From the NCBI GenBank assembly GCA_046153945.1, contig JBJXFF010000208.1, positions 1-64,000 on the forward strand: a stretch of DNA of 64,000 bases, in the 5' to 3' direction. The DNA is from SXOA01 sp046153945. Its GTDB lineage: Bacteria; Planctomycetota; Planctomycetia; Pirellulales; Pirellulaceae. Shown in pieces: positions 8,541 through 17,116 of the stretch (the stretch's first letter is position 1; each line of letters begins with the position of its first letter). A program made the translations under genes and the position numbers. A model generated the notes under the pieces. The model had not been told where the DNA came from and did no database searches. It saw nothing but the letters and a program-made list of their open reading frames with translations.

Positions 8541-9208
8541 GCGAGACTGCTTATGCACCCGGCCCAACTCCCGATTCCGTCCGCACCGCTGACGGCCGAG
8601 TCCTGCCCGTTCCGCAGGGTTGGGTCTTGCTGCCGCCGGGTGACGCTGCCCTGACGCGGCGAGTGAAAGCGGCTGGCGAACACTGGGTCGTGCAAGAGAA
8701 AAAGGGGCGGAAGATTTTTTCTCGAGGGGTCTGGGCGGAGGGTGCGGCCATCGAGCGTATTCGCGGGGAACTCGAGGTGGAGCGCTCTACGGAAGGCTTT
8801 GCCAGAAGAAGGGAAGCGGACGCACGCCGACGAGAGAAAACACAAGCTACCTATGTCGAAGACTTTCTCGGAGCGGTCGTAGCGTTTCTGGATTTTCATC
8901 CAGCCCACGCCGCGCTCGCCGATCGCCTCGCCCGAGCTGTCACGGAGCATGCCACTCCTGTCGGCAGCGGGACGGTGGCCCGGACCAAGAGGATTCCGGT
9001 CGAGAAACGGGCCGAAGCAGCCGTGATTGCCTGGATGCGGCACCAGACCACCGGCTACGAGGGAATGGTTGTTCCCAGAATCAAAGGGAAGCGGCGCGAA
9101 GTTCGGCGAATGTTGGCTCGGCGGTCCCATGAGCTTTTGGACCGTTATCGCCGAGGAGAATCTGCCCCCGAAAGGTGTCCACTCAAGCAAGCGTTAAAGG
9201 GTGGCTGA
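8537..9208 (+). CDS. DUF2293 domain protein
   Basis: The 223-residue product has an N-terminal half with a GWVLLPPGDAALTRRVK segment and a GAAIERIRGELEVER helix. The C-terminal part (about 145-210) has the DUF2293 pattern RIPVEKRAEAAVIAWMRHQT, GYEGMVVPRIKGKRREVRR and ARRSHELLDRYR, strongly basic and suggestive of nucleic-acid binding. No function is established. Its ATG overlaps the stop of the ICMT-like gene (ATGA), making it the fourth member of the coupled run. Confidence 0.78.
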   Translation: MSETAYAPGPTPDSVRTADGRVLPVPQGWVLLPPGDAALTRRVKAAGEHWVVQEKKGRKIFSRGVWAEGAAIERIRGELEVERSTEGFARRREADARRREKTQATYVEDFLGAVVAFLDFHPAHAALADRLARAVTEHATPVGSGTVARTKRIPVEKRAEAAVIAWMRHQTTGYEGMVVPRIKGKRREVRRMLARRSHELLDRYRRGESAPERCPLKQALKGG

Positions 9209-9301
9209 CGCCGGTGAATCGCGATTTGGCTTCGTGGGGAATCCAGCAAAAATGGTACAATTCACGGCTGAGCCGCCACGAAACCTGGTTTGATCCGCCC
9301 T

Positions 9302-10516
9302 ATGCCACCACTTCCCTTGCGAGAGCAGACCATTGGCCACGGCCATCGCGACTTCTGTTACGGTTGCTTTCGACCGGCCGGCGATTGTTTCTGCGCTGTC
9401 ATTCCGGCCATTGAAAACAAGACAGAAGTGCTGATTTTGCAACACATGCGGGAGCGGTTTCATCCTTTCAACACCGCCCGCATTGTCCACCGAGCGTTGA
9501 AGAATTCCACGCTGCTGGTCGATCACACCCCGCAACTGGCGGAGCGGATTTCGCTCAAACCGGGAGCAGGCATTTTGTACCCAGGGCCCGGCGCGATGCT
9601 ACTTGCGGATGTCCCTGCTGGCCAGCGTCCCCAGCAACTCGTGGTCCTCGACGGAACCTGGCACCACACTAAGACTTTGGTCCGCGATATTCCGGCCCTG
9701 CGCCATTTGCCGCGCTACCAACTGGCCCCTGCTTCCCCCAGCCGTTATCGGATTCGTCGTGAACCGTGCGCTGAATTCATTTCCACCGTGGAAGCGACCG
9801 TTGCTGCCTTGCGAGTCCTGGAAGCGGATACCCTTGGCCTCGACCGTCTCCTGCAAGCCTTCGATCACATGGTGGAGCGGCAACTAGCTCATCCGAAGTC
9901 CGAGGTCTCGCGCCGCCGACTAGCGCGGCTCAGCCGCACTGTCAGGAATATTCCTTTAGCACTTCTCGGCGATTTGAAAAACATCGTGGTCGCTTATGGA
10001 GAATGGCCGGCGGGGAAACTGGGAAGCAATGGGCTTCCCCGGATGCCTGTGTACTGGGTTGCCGAGCGGCTGGGGAGCGGCGAGCGATTCGCGTGCACTC
10101 TTCGCCCAGACGACCCAATGACGGATTCTTTTTTGACCCATTTAGAGTTGACTAGCGACGACTTCTCCGGCGCGCTGTCTCCCGAGGAGGCTCGATCCTC
10201 CTGGAGTGCATTTCATCGTCCCCAAGACACCATCGCCGTCTACAACCAGAGTTCGGCCAATCTGCTCCAGCAACTCAGTTCCCTTCCCAGCAAGTACCTC
10301 GTCCTCAAGTCGGTTGATTTCCATCCGCAAAGGCGGTACGGAACGCTCGATGAACTTGTGGCGGCCGAAGGTCTGCAGGTCGATCCTCCCCAGAACCCAG
10401 GCCGGGCGGGAAGGCGCGTGGCCCAAATCGCGGCGCTCGTGCGCCATCTCAACGCCTTGGGAACTGCCCCGATGGTGGATGAGATACTGAATTCGGCGAC
10501 TATCGAAGCGGCCTGA
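9302..10516 (+). CDS. DTW-domain protein (TapT-like) with extra C-terminal domain
   Basis: The first half (about 1-200 of 404 residues) is a DTW domain: a four-Cys zinc site CYGCFRPAGDCFC, the VVLDGTWHHTKTLVR signature that gives the family its name, and SRYRIRREP followed by ISTVEA. The family contains tRNA-uridine aminocarboxypropyltransferases that make acp3U. The second half (about 205-400) is not part of ordinary DTW proteins. It begins KNIVVAYGEWP and continues with FACTLRPDDP, SFLTHLELT and FHRPQDTIAVYN, vaguely like a DnaQ/RNase H-type exonuclease fold with degraded acidic residues. ATG 9302 was preferred to the TTG at 9290. A second DTW gene follows after 24 bases. Confidence 0.8.
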   Translation: MPPLPLREQTIGHGHRDFCYGCFRPAGDCFCAVIPAIENKTEVLILQHMRERFHPFNTARIVHRALKNSTLLVDHTPQLAERISLKPGAGILYPGPGAMLLADVPAGQRPQQLVVLDGTWHHTKTLVRDIPALRHLPRYQLAPASPSRYRIRREPCAEFISTVEATVAALRVLEADTLGLDRLLQAFDHMVERQLAHPKSEVSRRRLARLSRTVRNIPLALLGDLKNIVVAYGEWPAGKLGSNGLPRMPVYWVAERLGSGERFACTLRPDDPMTDSFLTHLELTSDDFSGALSPEEARSSWSAFHRPQDTIAVYNQSSANLLQQLSSLPSKYLVLKSVDFHPQRRYGTLDELVAAEGLQVDPPQNPGRAGRRVAQIAALVRHLNALGTAPMVDEILNSATIEAA

Positions 10517-10540
10517 TAACAGCCCTGCCCAATTCACAAA

Positions 10541-11182
10541 ATGCGACGCCTCGTCTCCGATTATCGTTGTCCCCGCTGCGAAATTCGTAGGCCGCTCTGT
10601 TTCTGTTCGCTCATTCCGCAAATCAACACGCAGACCCGGGTCATCGTCCTCATGCATACCGCGGAGGAGACGTTGACGACCAATACGGCCAGGCTCACGG
10701 CTCAAGCGATCGTTAGCAGCGACCTGCGAATTTACGGCAAACAAGGGGAATGTTTTTCGACGGAGGGTTTCCAGCAGGCGGGAAGAACATCACTTCTGCT
10801 CTACCCAAGTCCGCATGCCCAAGAATTGAATGCGAATTATGCTCGAACGCTTTCAGGTCCCGTGAACCTGATTGTCCCCGACGGCAATTGGTCGCAAACT
10901 CGCAAATTCGTCCGCCGCGAGAAGTCCCTGGTCAACATTCCCCATGTGAAGCTGCCAGGTGGTCCTCCTTCGGAATATCGGCTCCGAATTCAGCCCCGGC
11001 AGACTGGGTTTTGCACCCTGGAAGCGATTGCCAGAAGTCTCGGAGTCTTGGAAAGTTGCGAAATCCAGCAGCAACTGGAAACGCTGCTGCGAGTCATGGT
11101 CGAGCGCACGCTGTGGTCGCGTGGGGTGATTAAGGCTGCTGAATGCATTGTGGCGGGAATTCCGGTAGAAGCCTTTTATTAG
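10541..11182 (+). CDS. DTW-domain protein (tRNA-uridine aminocarboxypropyltransferase family)
   Basis: The 213-residue product is a compact DTW protein: CPRCEIRRPLCFCSLIP zinc site at residues 9-25, HTAEETLTTNTARL, VPDGNWSQTRKFVRRE (the DTW position reads DGNW, as in TapT-type members) and EYRLRIQPRQTGFCTLEA. The family transfers an aminocarboxypropyl group from SAM to tRNA uridine. It sits directly behind the longer DTW gene, so the two may have different tRNA positions or one may be regulatory. Its end is 12 bases from the convergent next gene. Confidence 0.87.
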   Translation: MRRLVSDYRCPRCEIRRPLCFCSLIPQINTQTRVIVLMHTAEETLTTNTARLTAQAIVSSDLRIYGKQGECFSTEGFQQAGRTSLLLYPSPHAQELNANYARTLSGPVNLIVPDGNWSQTRKFVRREKSLVNIPHVKLPGGPPSEYRLRIQPRQTGFCTLEAIARSLGVLESCEIQQQLETLLRVMVERTLWSRGVIKAAECIVAGIPVEAFY

Positions 11183-11194
11183 CGGCCCAGCACT

Positions 11195-12031
11195 TTACTT
11201 TTCTGCCGGTTTTTCCGTCGTCGGCTCCTTTAGCGACTCTGCCTTTGTCGCTCCGTCCGATGAACCCGGTGCCAGGCGACCGAGCAAATCTCGCAGCCGC
11301 TTTTGATTCGCCTCTTGAGTAAACGGATTCTCGTCCGGCGAGCCACCGCCCATTCCCCCCATGCCGCCTCCCATGGCCATCGGCGCAGGGGGCGCTCCCG
11401 CAGGGGCAGCCGTCGCCGCAGGAGTGGCCGCACCTGCACCTGGGCGTCCAGCCGCACCACGTCCGCCACCTCGGCCGCCACCGGCTCCGCCGCGACCGAA
11501 CGGCAGGCTGACCAACTCCAGCGTTGTCTTTTGCTCCGGCGACAACAAACCTTCTAACGCATCCAGATGAGTCTGCGCTTCGTCGGCTGTCATCTTTTCC
11601 GCCTTGTCGATTTCCGCGAGCTTGGCGGCAACCTTCTTGGATTGTTCCGAATCAAGTTCAACATGCAACTTCAAATCGGCGCGCGAAAGCAGCTCCAGTT
11701 TTCCAACAAGCGCTGTCAAATTGCGTTTGCCTCCTCCACCGCCACCCATTCCTCCCATGCCACCTCCACCCATTCCTCCCATGCCCATTCCGCCGCCACC
11801 CATTCCTCCCATCATTGGCCCTCCGCCACCGCCCGGCATTGGAGGGGGTCCGCCAGAAGCACTCTTGGGTGCCACAGCTTTTTCTTTTCCAAGTTCAGGT
11901 CCCCATAGATTGAGGCCCAAATACATGGCCCCCGCACCCAGGGCGAGTCCCAATGCGCCGGAAGTTATCCAGGCGGGAATGGAACCGGAAGCACTCGACG
12001 GTCTTGCAGTTTCAGGTGTGGTCGCGGACAT
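11195..12031 (-). CDS. Membrane-anchored Gly/Met-rich low-complexity protein
   Basis: The 278-residue product has one membrane helix at about residues 22-40, then a run of GGM/GGGM repeats (about 60-100), a helical segment with LSRADLKLHVELDSEQSKKVAAKLAEIDK, a second Gly/Arg/Ala/Pro-rich stretch, and another GGM tract. I recognise no family. The middle segment resembles the periplasmic Spy/LTXXQ-like helices that planctomycete proteins often carry (DSEQSKKV, LSPEQKTTLE). The start was set at ATG 12031, preceded by AAGGA; the frame is open further upstream to 12259 without a good start. Confidence 0.65.
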   Translation of the reverse strand: MSATTPETARPSSASGSIPAWITSGALGLALGAGAMYLGLNLWGPELGKEKAVAPKSASGGPPPMPGGGGGPMMGGMGGGGMGMGGMGGGGMGGMGGGGGGKRNLTALVGKLELLSRADLKLHVELDSEQSKKVAAKLAEIDKAEKMTADEAQTHLDALEGLLSPEQKTTLELVSLPFGRGGAGGGRGGGRGAAGRPGAGAATPAATAAPAGAPPAPMAMGGGMGGMGGGSPDENPFTQEANQKRLRDLLGRLAPGSSDGATKAESLKEPTTEKPAEK

Positions 12032-12527
12032 GGGACGTCCTTGGAGAAAAGTACATGAAGGGGCCAAATCAGCAACCACGATCATAACGCAACCTAAACC
12101 TTGGGGCAGCACCCCGGACAATTTCGAGACCGGATGGCCTTGGAGCGTGGCAGGTGCATATTCCGGCCCCCGCCGAACTTCCTCGGTGGGGGCGAATGCG
12201 GTGCGGCTCCCACAACCGCTGCCGCCTGCGTGCGCCGCTCGGCGGCTGTTTGGATTCATCCAATACTTCTCGGGGCTCGCCAGGGAAATGACGGATTCAA
12301 TTTCGCTGGCTACCGGGTCTTAGGACACGGAAAAAACTTTGGCATATTCTTGTCAGCAGTCACTTGATTGTGCCAGCCCTGGTGTATAATATTTTGTACA
12401 CATACCGATGTCCTGCTGTGCGCTGGTGCAAGGCGAGCGGGGATTTGTTCTTTGGCATCCGGGTTGTTTTTGAAAGTGCCGTGCGCCAGGGGAGATTTTG
12501 CGCACGGAGGGAGTCTCGAGGGGATCG

Positions 12528-12624
12528 ACCACGGATAACACGGACTTCACGGATAGGTATTCGGCGGAGGACCGTCATTTGTTTTTGTTTCAAAATATCC
12601 GTGTGCTTCGTGAAATCCGTGGTT
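12528..12624. repeat. CCACGGATAACACGG-type inverted repeat
   Basis: The left arm 12528-12555 (ACCACGGATAACACGG, then TTCACGGATA) is matched in reverse by the right arm at 12596-12624 (TATCCGTG, then AAATCCGTGGT). The outer eight or nine bases pair perfectly and the centre is diverged. The tandem CACGGAT motif inside each arm is typical of a dispersed intergenic repeat found in several bacterial groups. Confidence 0.7.
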
Positions 12625-12762
12625 GGATTCCTGTGCTTGGTCCTTGCTGGCGTGATGTATTTCGAGAGCCTTAACTGTGAATCATGCGTCAAATCGTTGG
12701 GGCGCAAGGACTTGCGATCTCACCATGAATCAAGAAGGGGCTGATTCATGGCTTGATTCTCG

Positions 12763-12792
12763 CACTTACGTCTAATGAGATTGTCTTAAGTC
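12763..12792. repeat. Degenerate ACTTACGTC palindrome
   Basis: CACTTACGTC, a 10-base spacer TAATGAGATT, and GTCTTAAGTC. It has the same arm length and spacer length as the two perfect copies at 36789-36820 and 37018-37049, with seven of ten arm positions still pairing. Confidence 0.5.
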
Positions 12793-12940
12793 ATCTAATG
12801 GCAATGGCTTAAAGAAATCACCGTCGACGTAACTTTTTTTGGAAAGTCGCGTGAAAAAGGTGAATCTTAGCAACACGATTTGAATCATTTGAAGCCGTAA
12901 CTCTTTTGCTGCCAAATGTTTGTGAGCACATCGAGCGGCC

Positions 12941-14224
12941 CTACACAAACTTAGTCACTCCCGGCCTGGCGACGGGCGGAACCGGCAGCGGCACGTCCCA
13001 GTCGTACTTCGGCGGCGTGAGGTCTTCCTGGCTGTTCATGGCCATTTCCCAGGTGATGGCCTGTCCGGTGTAAGCGGCCATGCGGCCCATGATGGCGAGG
13101 AGGGTGCTTTTCGCCATGTATTCGCCATTGTTGATCGGCTTGCCGCTTCGGATGCTGGCAAAGAGCTCGTCGTGCTCGGTTTGGTACATCTGGTTTTCCT
13201 TGCCGCTGTAGACCCAGTCGCCGGCGTCGGTCTTCAGGACGAGCCCCTTGTTCTTCTCGCTGATGTGGGCCACCCCTTTGCTGCCGGCGACGTGGGCGGA
13301 CATGTCGCTGACGCACCCTTGCTGCTGGCGGCAGTTGCTGAAGAATTTGGCCCCGTCCGCGTACTCGTAGACGATCGAAAAATGGTCGTAGATGTGGCCG
13401 TACTCCTGTTCGGTCCGGACCTGCCGCCCGCCGAGGCCGACCGCCCGCACCGGATACTGGTTCCCCATTACCCAGGCACAGACATCCAGAAAATGGACGT
13501 GCTGCTCGACGTTGAAATCGCCGGAGAGCCAGGTGAAGTAGTACCAGTTCCGCATCTGCCACGTCATGTCCGTCCACTCCGGCAGCCGCGGCTTAACCCA
13601 GATGCCGCCGCGATAGTCGTTGGCCTGCAGCGTGTGGACCTTGCCGATTTCGCCGTCATGAACCCGCTTTACAATCTCTTGAAAGCCGTAGTCGTAGCGG
13701 AGGCAGAGGCCGGAGACGATGGAGAGCTTTTTCTGCTCCGCCTCTTTGCAGATTTGCAGGACTTCCCGAACGCCAGGAGCATCGACCGCGCACGGCTTCT
13801 CGGCGAAGACATGCTTGCCGGCTTCGACGGCCGCCTGCAGATGGAGCGGCCGGAACTGCGGCGGCGTGGTGAGCAGCACGACATCGCAGCAGGCGATGAC
13901 ATCTTGAAAGGCATTGAAGCCGACAAAGCGGCGTTCCGGCGGAACGTCGATTTTTGCAGCGACGTCCTCGACCTTGCTGAGACTGTTGCGGCTGCTTTCG
14001 AGGCGATCGGAGAAGGCATCGGCCATCGCCCAGAGCTTGACGTTCTTATCGGCCCGCAGCGCTTGCCGGGCCGCGTCCGTCCCGCGTCCGCCGCAGCCGA
14101 TGAGGCCGACTTTGAGCGTGGGCTCTTCGCCCGCCGCATGTGCGGAGTTCTTGGGGAATGTCAGCCCTGCCAATCCGATAGCAGCAGCGGAGGAAGAGCC
14201 GAGAAAGGCGCGGCGGGAAGGCAT
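12941..14224 (-). CDS. Gfo/Idh/MocA family oxidoreductase, Tat-exported
   Basis: The 427-residue product starts with a twin-arginine signal (SRRAFLGSS followed by a hydrophobic stretch to about residue 30). The Rossmann domain begins LKVGLIGCGGRGTDAARQAL (about 37-56) and contains the family motif VFAEKPCAVDAPGVREVL near 140, followed by the C-terminal dimerisation/substrate domain. Exported members in planctomycetes are thought to oxidise sugars, with NAD(P) in a tightly bound form. It lies downstream of the DUF1080 gene on the same strand, which suggests a shared role in carbohydrate 3-oxidation and hydrolysis. Confidence 0.9.
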   Translation of the reverse strand: MPSRRAFLGSSSAAAIGLAGLTFPKNSAHAAGEEPTLKVGLIGCGGRGTDAARQALRADKNVKLWAMADAFSDRLESSRNSLSKVEDVAAKIDVPPERRFVGFNAFQDVIACCDVVLLTTPPQFRPLHLQAAVEAGKHVFAEKPCAVDAPGVREVLQICKEAEQKKLSIVSGLCLRYDYGFQEIVKRVHDGEIGKVHTLQANDYRGGIWVKPRLPEWTDMTWQMRNWYYFTWLSGDFNVEQHVHFLDVCAWVMGNQYPVRAVGLGGRQVRTEQEYGHIYDHFSIVYEYADGAKFFSNCRQQQGCVSDMSAHVAGSKGVAHISEKNKGLVLKTDAGDWVYSGKENQMYQTEHDELFASIRSGKPINNGEYMAKSTLLAIMGRMAAYTGQAITWEMAMNSQEDLTPPKYDWDVPLPVPPVARPGVTKFV

Positions 14225-14284
14225 AAGTGAAACTCCAAGTCTCAGAAGATAGATGGATTTTGATGTTACCGCGGTTCTCTTTTC

Positions 14285-14435
14285 AACGCAAAGACGCGAA
14301 GACTAAAAGTTGCAAAGGGAAAGCGAAAGAGAAATGGAAAGGAATGGAAACGATCGCATCAGGCGTCTAATCTATCTCCGTTCTCCTTCTCCCTTCTTTC
14401 TCCTTTGCGTCTCCGCGTTTTAGCGCCTTTGCGTT
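14285..14435. repeat. AACGCAAAGACGCG-type imperfect inverted repeat
   Basis: The left part at 14285-14308 contains AACGCAAAGACGCGAAGA. The right part 14403-14435 contains CTTTGCGTCTCCGCG and CCTTTGCGTT, which are reverse complements of the same unit. It fills most of the gap between the DUF1080 and Gfo/Idh/MocA genes and looks like a dispersed non-coding element. Confidence 0.55.
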
Positions 14436-14454
14436 AGAAACGGACGACGTTGAT

Positions 14455-15276
14455 TCACTTCAGCGGACTAATCTCAAATTTCCGGAACCAAATCTCAAAC
14501 CCTTCTGTCTGCAGCAAAATGCGGCCGGCGGAGGGAAAGACATCGTAGCACTCGTTGACGACGTGGCCGTTGATGCTGACGGTGATCTTGCTGCCGGCAC
14601 AGACGATCTCGGCCCGGTTCCATTCGCCGGTCGGGCTCTCGACATCGTGCTTGCCACGGGTGTCGATCAACTCCTCGAAGGTGAGGTCATGGTTGTTCCA
14701 CCAGAGCTGGCCGCGGGTGGGTGGCCAAGACTTGACGACGCCCCCCTTCTTCCAGCGAACCGTGCGGATGCCCGGCGTCGACTCCGTCTCGGCTGTCATT
14801 TTCACCGGGATTTCCTTGCCGGCTTCGTCCTTGCCACGGATGAGAATAAAGTCGCCGGCGCAGCCTTGAGCCAACTGGCATTCAATGCACGACGGCCAGG
14901 CACCACCCGCACCGCCGTCCGGCCCCGTCGCGTGCAAGAGAATTCCCGAATTGCGGACATACTTCCCGCCATCCGACTTCTTTCCCCATTTGTATTCCAC
15001 CTGCAAGCGATAATCGCGGTATTCCTTCTCCGTGGCAACATAGCCGTCGCCATCGCCGGAGAGATGCAGCATCCCCTCCTCGACCTTGAACACGCCGCGC
15101 GGGTCTTCTCTCTTGGTCTCTTTGAGCCAAGTGGTGAGGCCGGAGAGATCCTTGCCGTTGAAGAGGGAAGTCGTCTTGTCGGGCGCGACCGCCGCACTTT
15201 TAACGGCCTCATCGGCCGAGAGCGGAATTGCCCAAGCAGCGACCAGCAGGATCAAGAGCGGCATGCGAATCGTCAT
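14455..15276 (-). CDS. DUF1080 (3-keto-disaccharide hydrolase-type) exported protein
   Basis: The 273-residue product has a signal peptide (hydrophobic stretch to about residue 21, cleavage near LSADEA) followed by a concanavalin-like DUF1080 domain: SLFNGKDLSGL, YVATEKEYRDYRLQVEYKW, NSGILLHATGPDG, and the terminal EGFEIWFRKFEISPL. DUF1080 proteins include 3-keto-disaccharide hydrolases that cleave sugars oxidised by Gfo/Idh/MocA partners, and such a partner follows on this strand. The frame is open to 15669, but the ATG at 15276, with GAGGTG upstream, sits exactly before the signal peptide. Confidence 0.85.
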   Translation of the reverse strand: MTIRMPLLILLVAAWAIPLSADEAVKSAAVAPDKTTSLFNGKDLSGLTTWLKETKREDPRGVFKVEEGMLHLSGDGDGYVATEKEYRDYRLQVEYKWGKKSDGGKYVRNSGILLHATGPDGGAGGAWPSCIECQLAQGCAGDFILIRGKDEAGKEIPVKMTAETESTPGIRTVRWKKGGVVKSWPPTRGQLWWNNHDLTFEELIDTRGKHDVESPTGEWNRAEIVCAGSKITVSINGHVVNECYDVFPSAGRILLQTEGFEIWFRKFEISPLK

Positions 15277-15399
15277 CAGGCACCTCATGGATCCAATCAC
15301 TGTACAACGGCTGGAGGGGAATCGCCACACGATGCTCTCCGGCAATGTTATAGTGCCTCTCTGGTCAAACTCTTGGTCCTCCGTCCTTGGGCGAGTGCC

Positions 15400-15969
15400 G
15401 TGAATCCTGCGAATCCCCAGCGAATGTTGCCCTCTCGCAAGCTCATTAAGCGGGAACTCGATGCTGGAAAATTGGGAGCGCCGGGGCTGATTCGCATTCA
15501 CCACTGGGAAGCCGGCGGGGAAGTCGATGCTGCATCTAAGTTGCCACTGGCTCTGCTGCAACAGCTTGATGTGATTCTTTGGTTCATGGAGAAGCCACCC
15601 ACCGTTGTCTACGCTGTGGAGCACGGAGATAAGTCGAAGAGCAAGCAGGGCCGGTACATCCAAATCCATCTCGGCTTTCCAGGGGACGCGATGGCCCTGC
15701 TGGTTTATTCAAGCTTGCATCCCCCTGGTGATCCCTACCGCTCGTTCCACGTCATCGGCTCGGCGGGAGCCGCGTATGCTGACGATCAGCAGAATATGCA
15801 GTTGCTTTACCAAGGAGGCCAGCCGCGGGGAGTGATCGCGGCGGAAAAGCCTGCGGGTGGGGACGATCTAAGGGGAACTACCCAGGACTGGAAAAACGTG
15901 ATGGCCGTCGCCGACGCCGTACAGCGTTCGCTCGATTCGCGGCAATCAGTTTCGCTGGAGGGCCACTGA
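15400..15969 (+). CDS. Gfo/Idh/MocA-like protein lacking the Rossmann domain
   Basis: The 189-residue product corresponds to the C-terminal half of a Gfo/Idh/MocA dehydrogenase: RMLPSRKLIKRELDAGKLG, LLQQLDVILWFMEKPPTVVYA, YRSFHVIGSAGAAYADD and DWKNVMAVADAVQRSLDS align with the substrate/dimerisation domain, while the NAD-binding GxGxxG region is absent. Upstream the frame runs antisense over the DUF1080 gene, so no N-terminal half is available. Start uncertain: GTG 15400 or ATG 15424. It is followed after one base by a complete family member and may form a heteromer with it, or may be a truncated relic kept in the operon. Confidence 0.65.
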   Translation: MNPANPQRMLPSRKLIKRELDAGKLGAPGLIRIHHWEAGGEVDAASKLPLALLQQLDVILWFMEKPPTVVYAVEHGDKSKSKQGRYIQIHLGFPGDAMALLVYSSLHPPGDPYRSFHVIGSAGAAYADDQQNMQLLYQGGQPRGVIAAEKPAGGDDLRGTTQDWKNVMAVADAVQRSLDSRQSVSLEGH

Positions 15970-15970
15970 C

Positions 15971-17089
15971 ATGCCGGTGCCAACTTCTCCAGGCCAGAAA
16001 TTCCGCTGTGCCGTCCTTTCCGCAGTGAAGCACGACTACGTTGCACGAGGCGTGGCTTCGCATCCGCGATTCGAACTTGTTGTGGTGGTGGACGATCCTG
16101 AGACGCCAAATTGGAGCCACGACCGGAACCAGCAATTGGCGGATGCGTTCCAAATTCCTTACGTCCGCGATGTGGAGCGGGCGCTCCGCGAGTTCAACGT
16201 GCAGGTCGCCATCGTCAGTCCCGAGGCGGAACGCCACTGCGAGCTCTCCATCCGCGCCGCAAATCTAGGTATCCACGTCATTCAAGACAAACCGCTGGCG
16301 GTTTCGCGCCCTCAAGCTGATGCCCTCGTCGCCGCGATCGAAAAAACCGGCGTGCGGTTCCTGATGTGGAACCGCAACTTCATCCCGGCGGTGCTCGATG
16401 CCCAAAAGCAAATTCAGTCCGGCGTCATCGGACAACCGTACGCCATCCACGCGGACTTCTACTTCGCCAAGGATGCCGGGCCGCCGAAAGGTTCCCGCCA
16501 ACCCGGCTATCCCCCCATCAACTGGCTGGCTCATCAGATTGCCTCGCACGTCGACGGCTCGGACGGAGGACTTGGCGAGCAACCGATGGGAGAACTGGCC
16601 ATCGAAGGCATTTATCCGCTCGGTTATTTGCGAATGTTAACCGGCAAAGAAGTCCGCCGGGTCTTCGCCCGCCGGGCATCGCATTTTCACCAGCTCTATG
16701 CGGACAACGATGTCGAGGACCTGGCGAGCATGACGCTGGAGATGGAGGAGGGGCTTGTTGGCTCCGTCACTCTTGGACGTATCGGGGCTTCCAGTCACAA
16801 CAGCGGGGGCGAAATCAAGCTGCATATCCTGGGAAGCGAAGGGGCACTCGTCATCAACGAAGCCCTTCCGAACGTCGGAATCCACTACCGCGGCCAACCG
16901 GCGAAGGAACCTCGCCAGCGGCGGGTGGCGAGCGAAAACGACTTCCTTCTCGCCGAAAACTTCGCCCAGGCTATCGACAACAACACTGACACCATCCTCG
17001 GCATTCACGCCAGCAGGGCCATCTTTGCAACCATCGAAGCGGCACTTCAATCCTGCGAAAACAACCAACCTGTAGACGTACTAACCTGA
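15971..17089 (+). CDS. Gfo/Idh/MocA family oxidoreductase
   Basis: A 372-residue cytoplasmic member. The N-terminal Rossmann part is FRCAVLSAVKHDYVARGVA (the glycine motif is altered, with no clean GxGxxG), then VAIVSPEAERHCELSIRAA, and VIQDKPLAVSRPQADALV where the usual EKP is DKP. The C-terminal domain contains GGEIKLHILGSEGALVI. The altered glycine loop and DKP in place of EKP raise doubt about dinucleotide use. It starts one base after the Rossmann-less paralogue and is followed by an aldolase gene, so the three form an operon divergent from the DUF1080/Gfo pair. Confidence 0.85.
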   Translation: MPVPTSPGQKFRCAVLSAVKHDYVARGVASHPRFELVVVVDDPETPNWSHDRNQQLADAFQIPYVRDVERALREFNVQVAIVSPEAERHCELSIRAANLGIHVIQDKPLAVSRPQADALVAAIEKTGVRFLMWNRNFIPAVLDAQKQIQSGVIGQPYAIHADFYFAKDAGPPKGSRQPGYPPINWLAHQIASHVDGSDGGLGEQPMGELAIEGIYPLGYLRMLTGKEVRRVFARRASHFHQLYADNDVEDLASMTLEMEEGLVGSVTLGRIGASSHNSGGEIKLHILGSEGALVINEALPNVGIHYRGQPAKEPRQRRVASENDFLLAENFAQAIDNNTDTILGIHASRAIFATIEAALQSCENNQPVDVLT

Positions 17090-17107
17090 CTCCTGACCCC
17101 TGACCCC
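17087..17107. repeat. TGACTCCTGACCCC-type repeat at a stop codon
   Basis: TGACTCCTGACCCCTGACCC follows here, and its first three bases are the TGA stop of the preceding gene. The same unit in reverse orientation occurs at 19771-19803 at the end of hisE. Confidence 0.65.
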
Positions 17108-17116
17108 TCTCCTCCC

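Larger units (their letters stand above)
12032..12940. other. Intergenic region with several palindromes
   Basis: There is no convincing gene in these 909 bases. They contain an imperfect palindromic element at 12528-12624, a 10-base perfect hairpin at 12723-12751 (CCATGAATCA/TGATTCATGG), and a degenerate copy of the ACTTACGTC palindrome at 12763-12792. The part nearest 12032 presumably contains the promoter of the Gly-rich protein. Confidence 0.5.

Noticed and set aside
14563..15399. The upstream part of the plus-strand frame that ends in the Rossmann-less Gfo/Idh/MocA protein
   Set aside because: It is antisense to the DUF1080 gene and shows no Rossmann motif, so it is not the missing N-terminal half.
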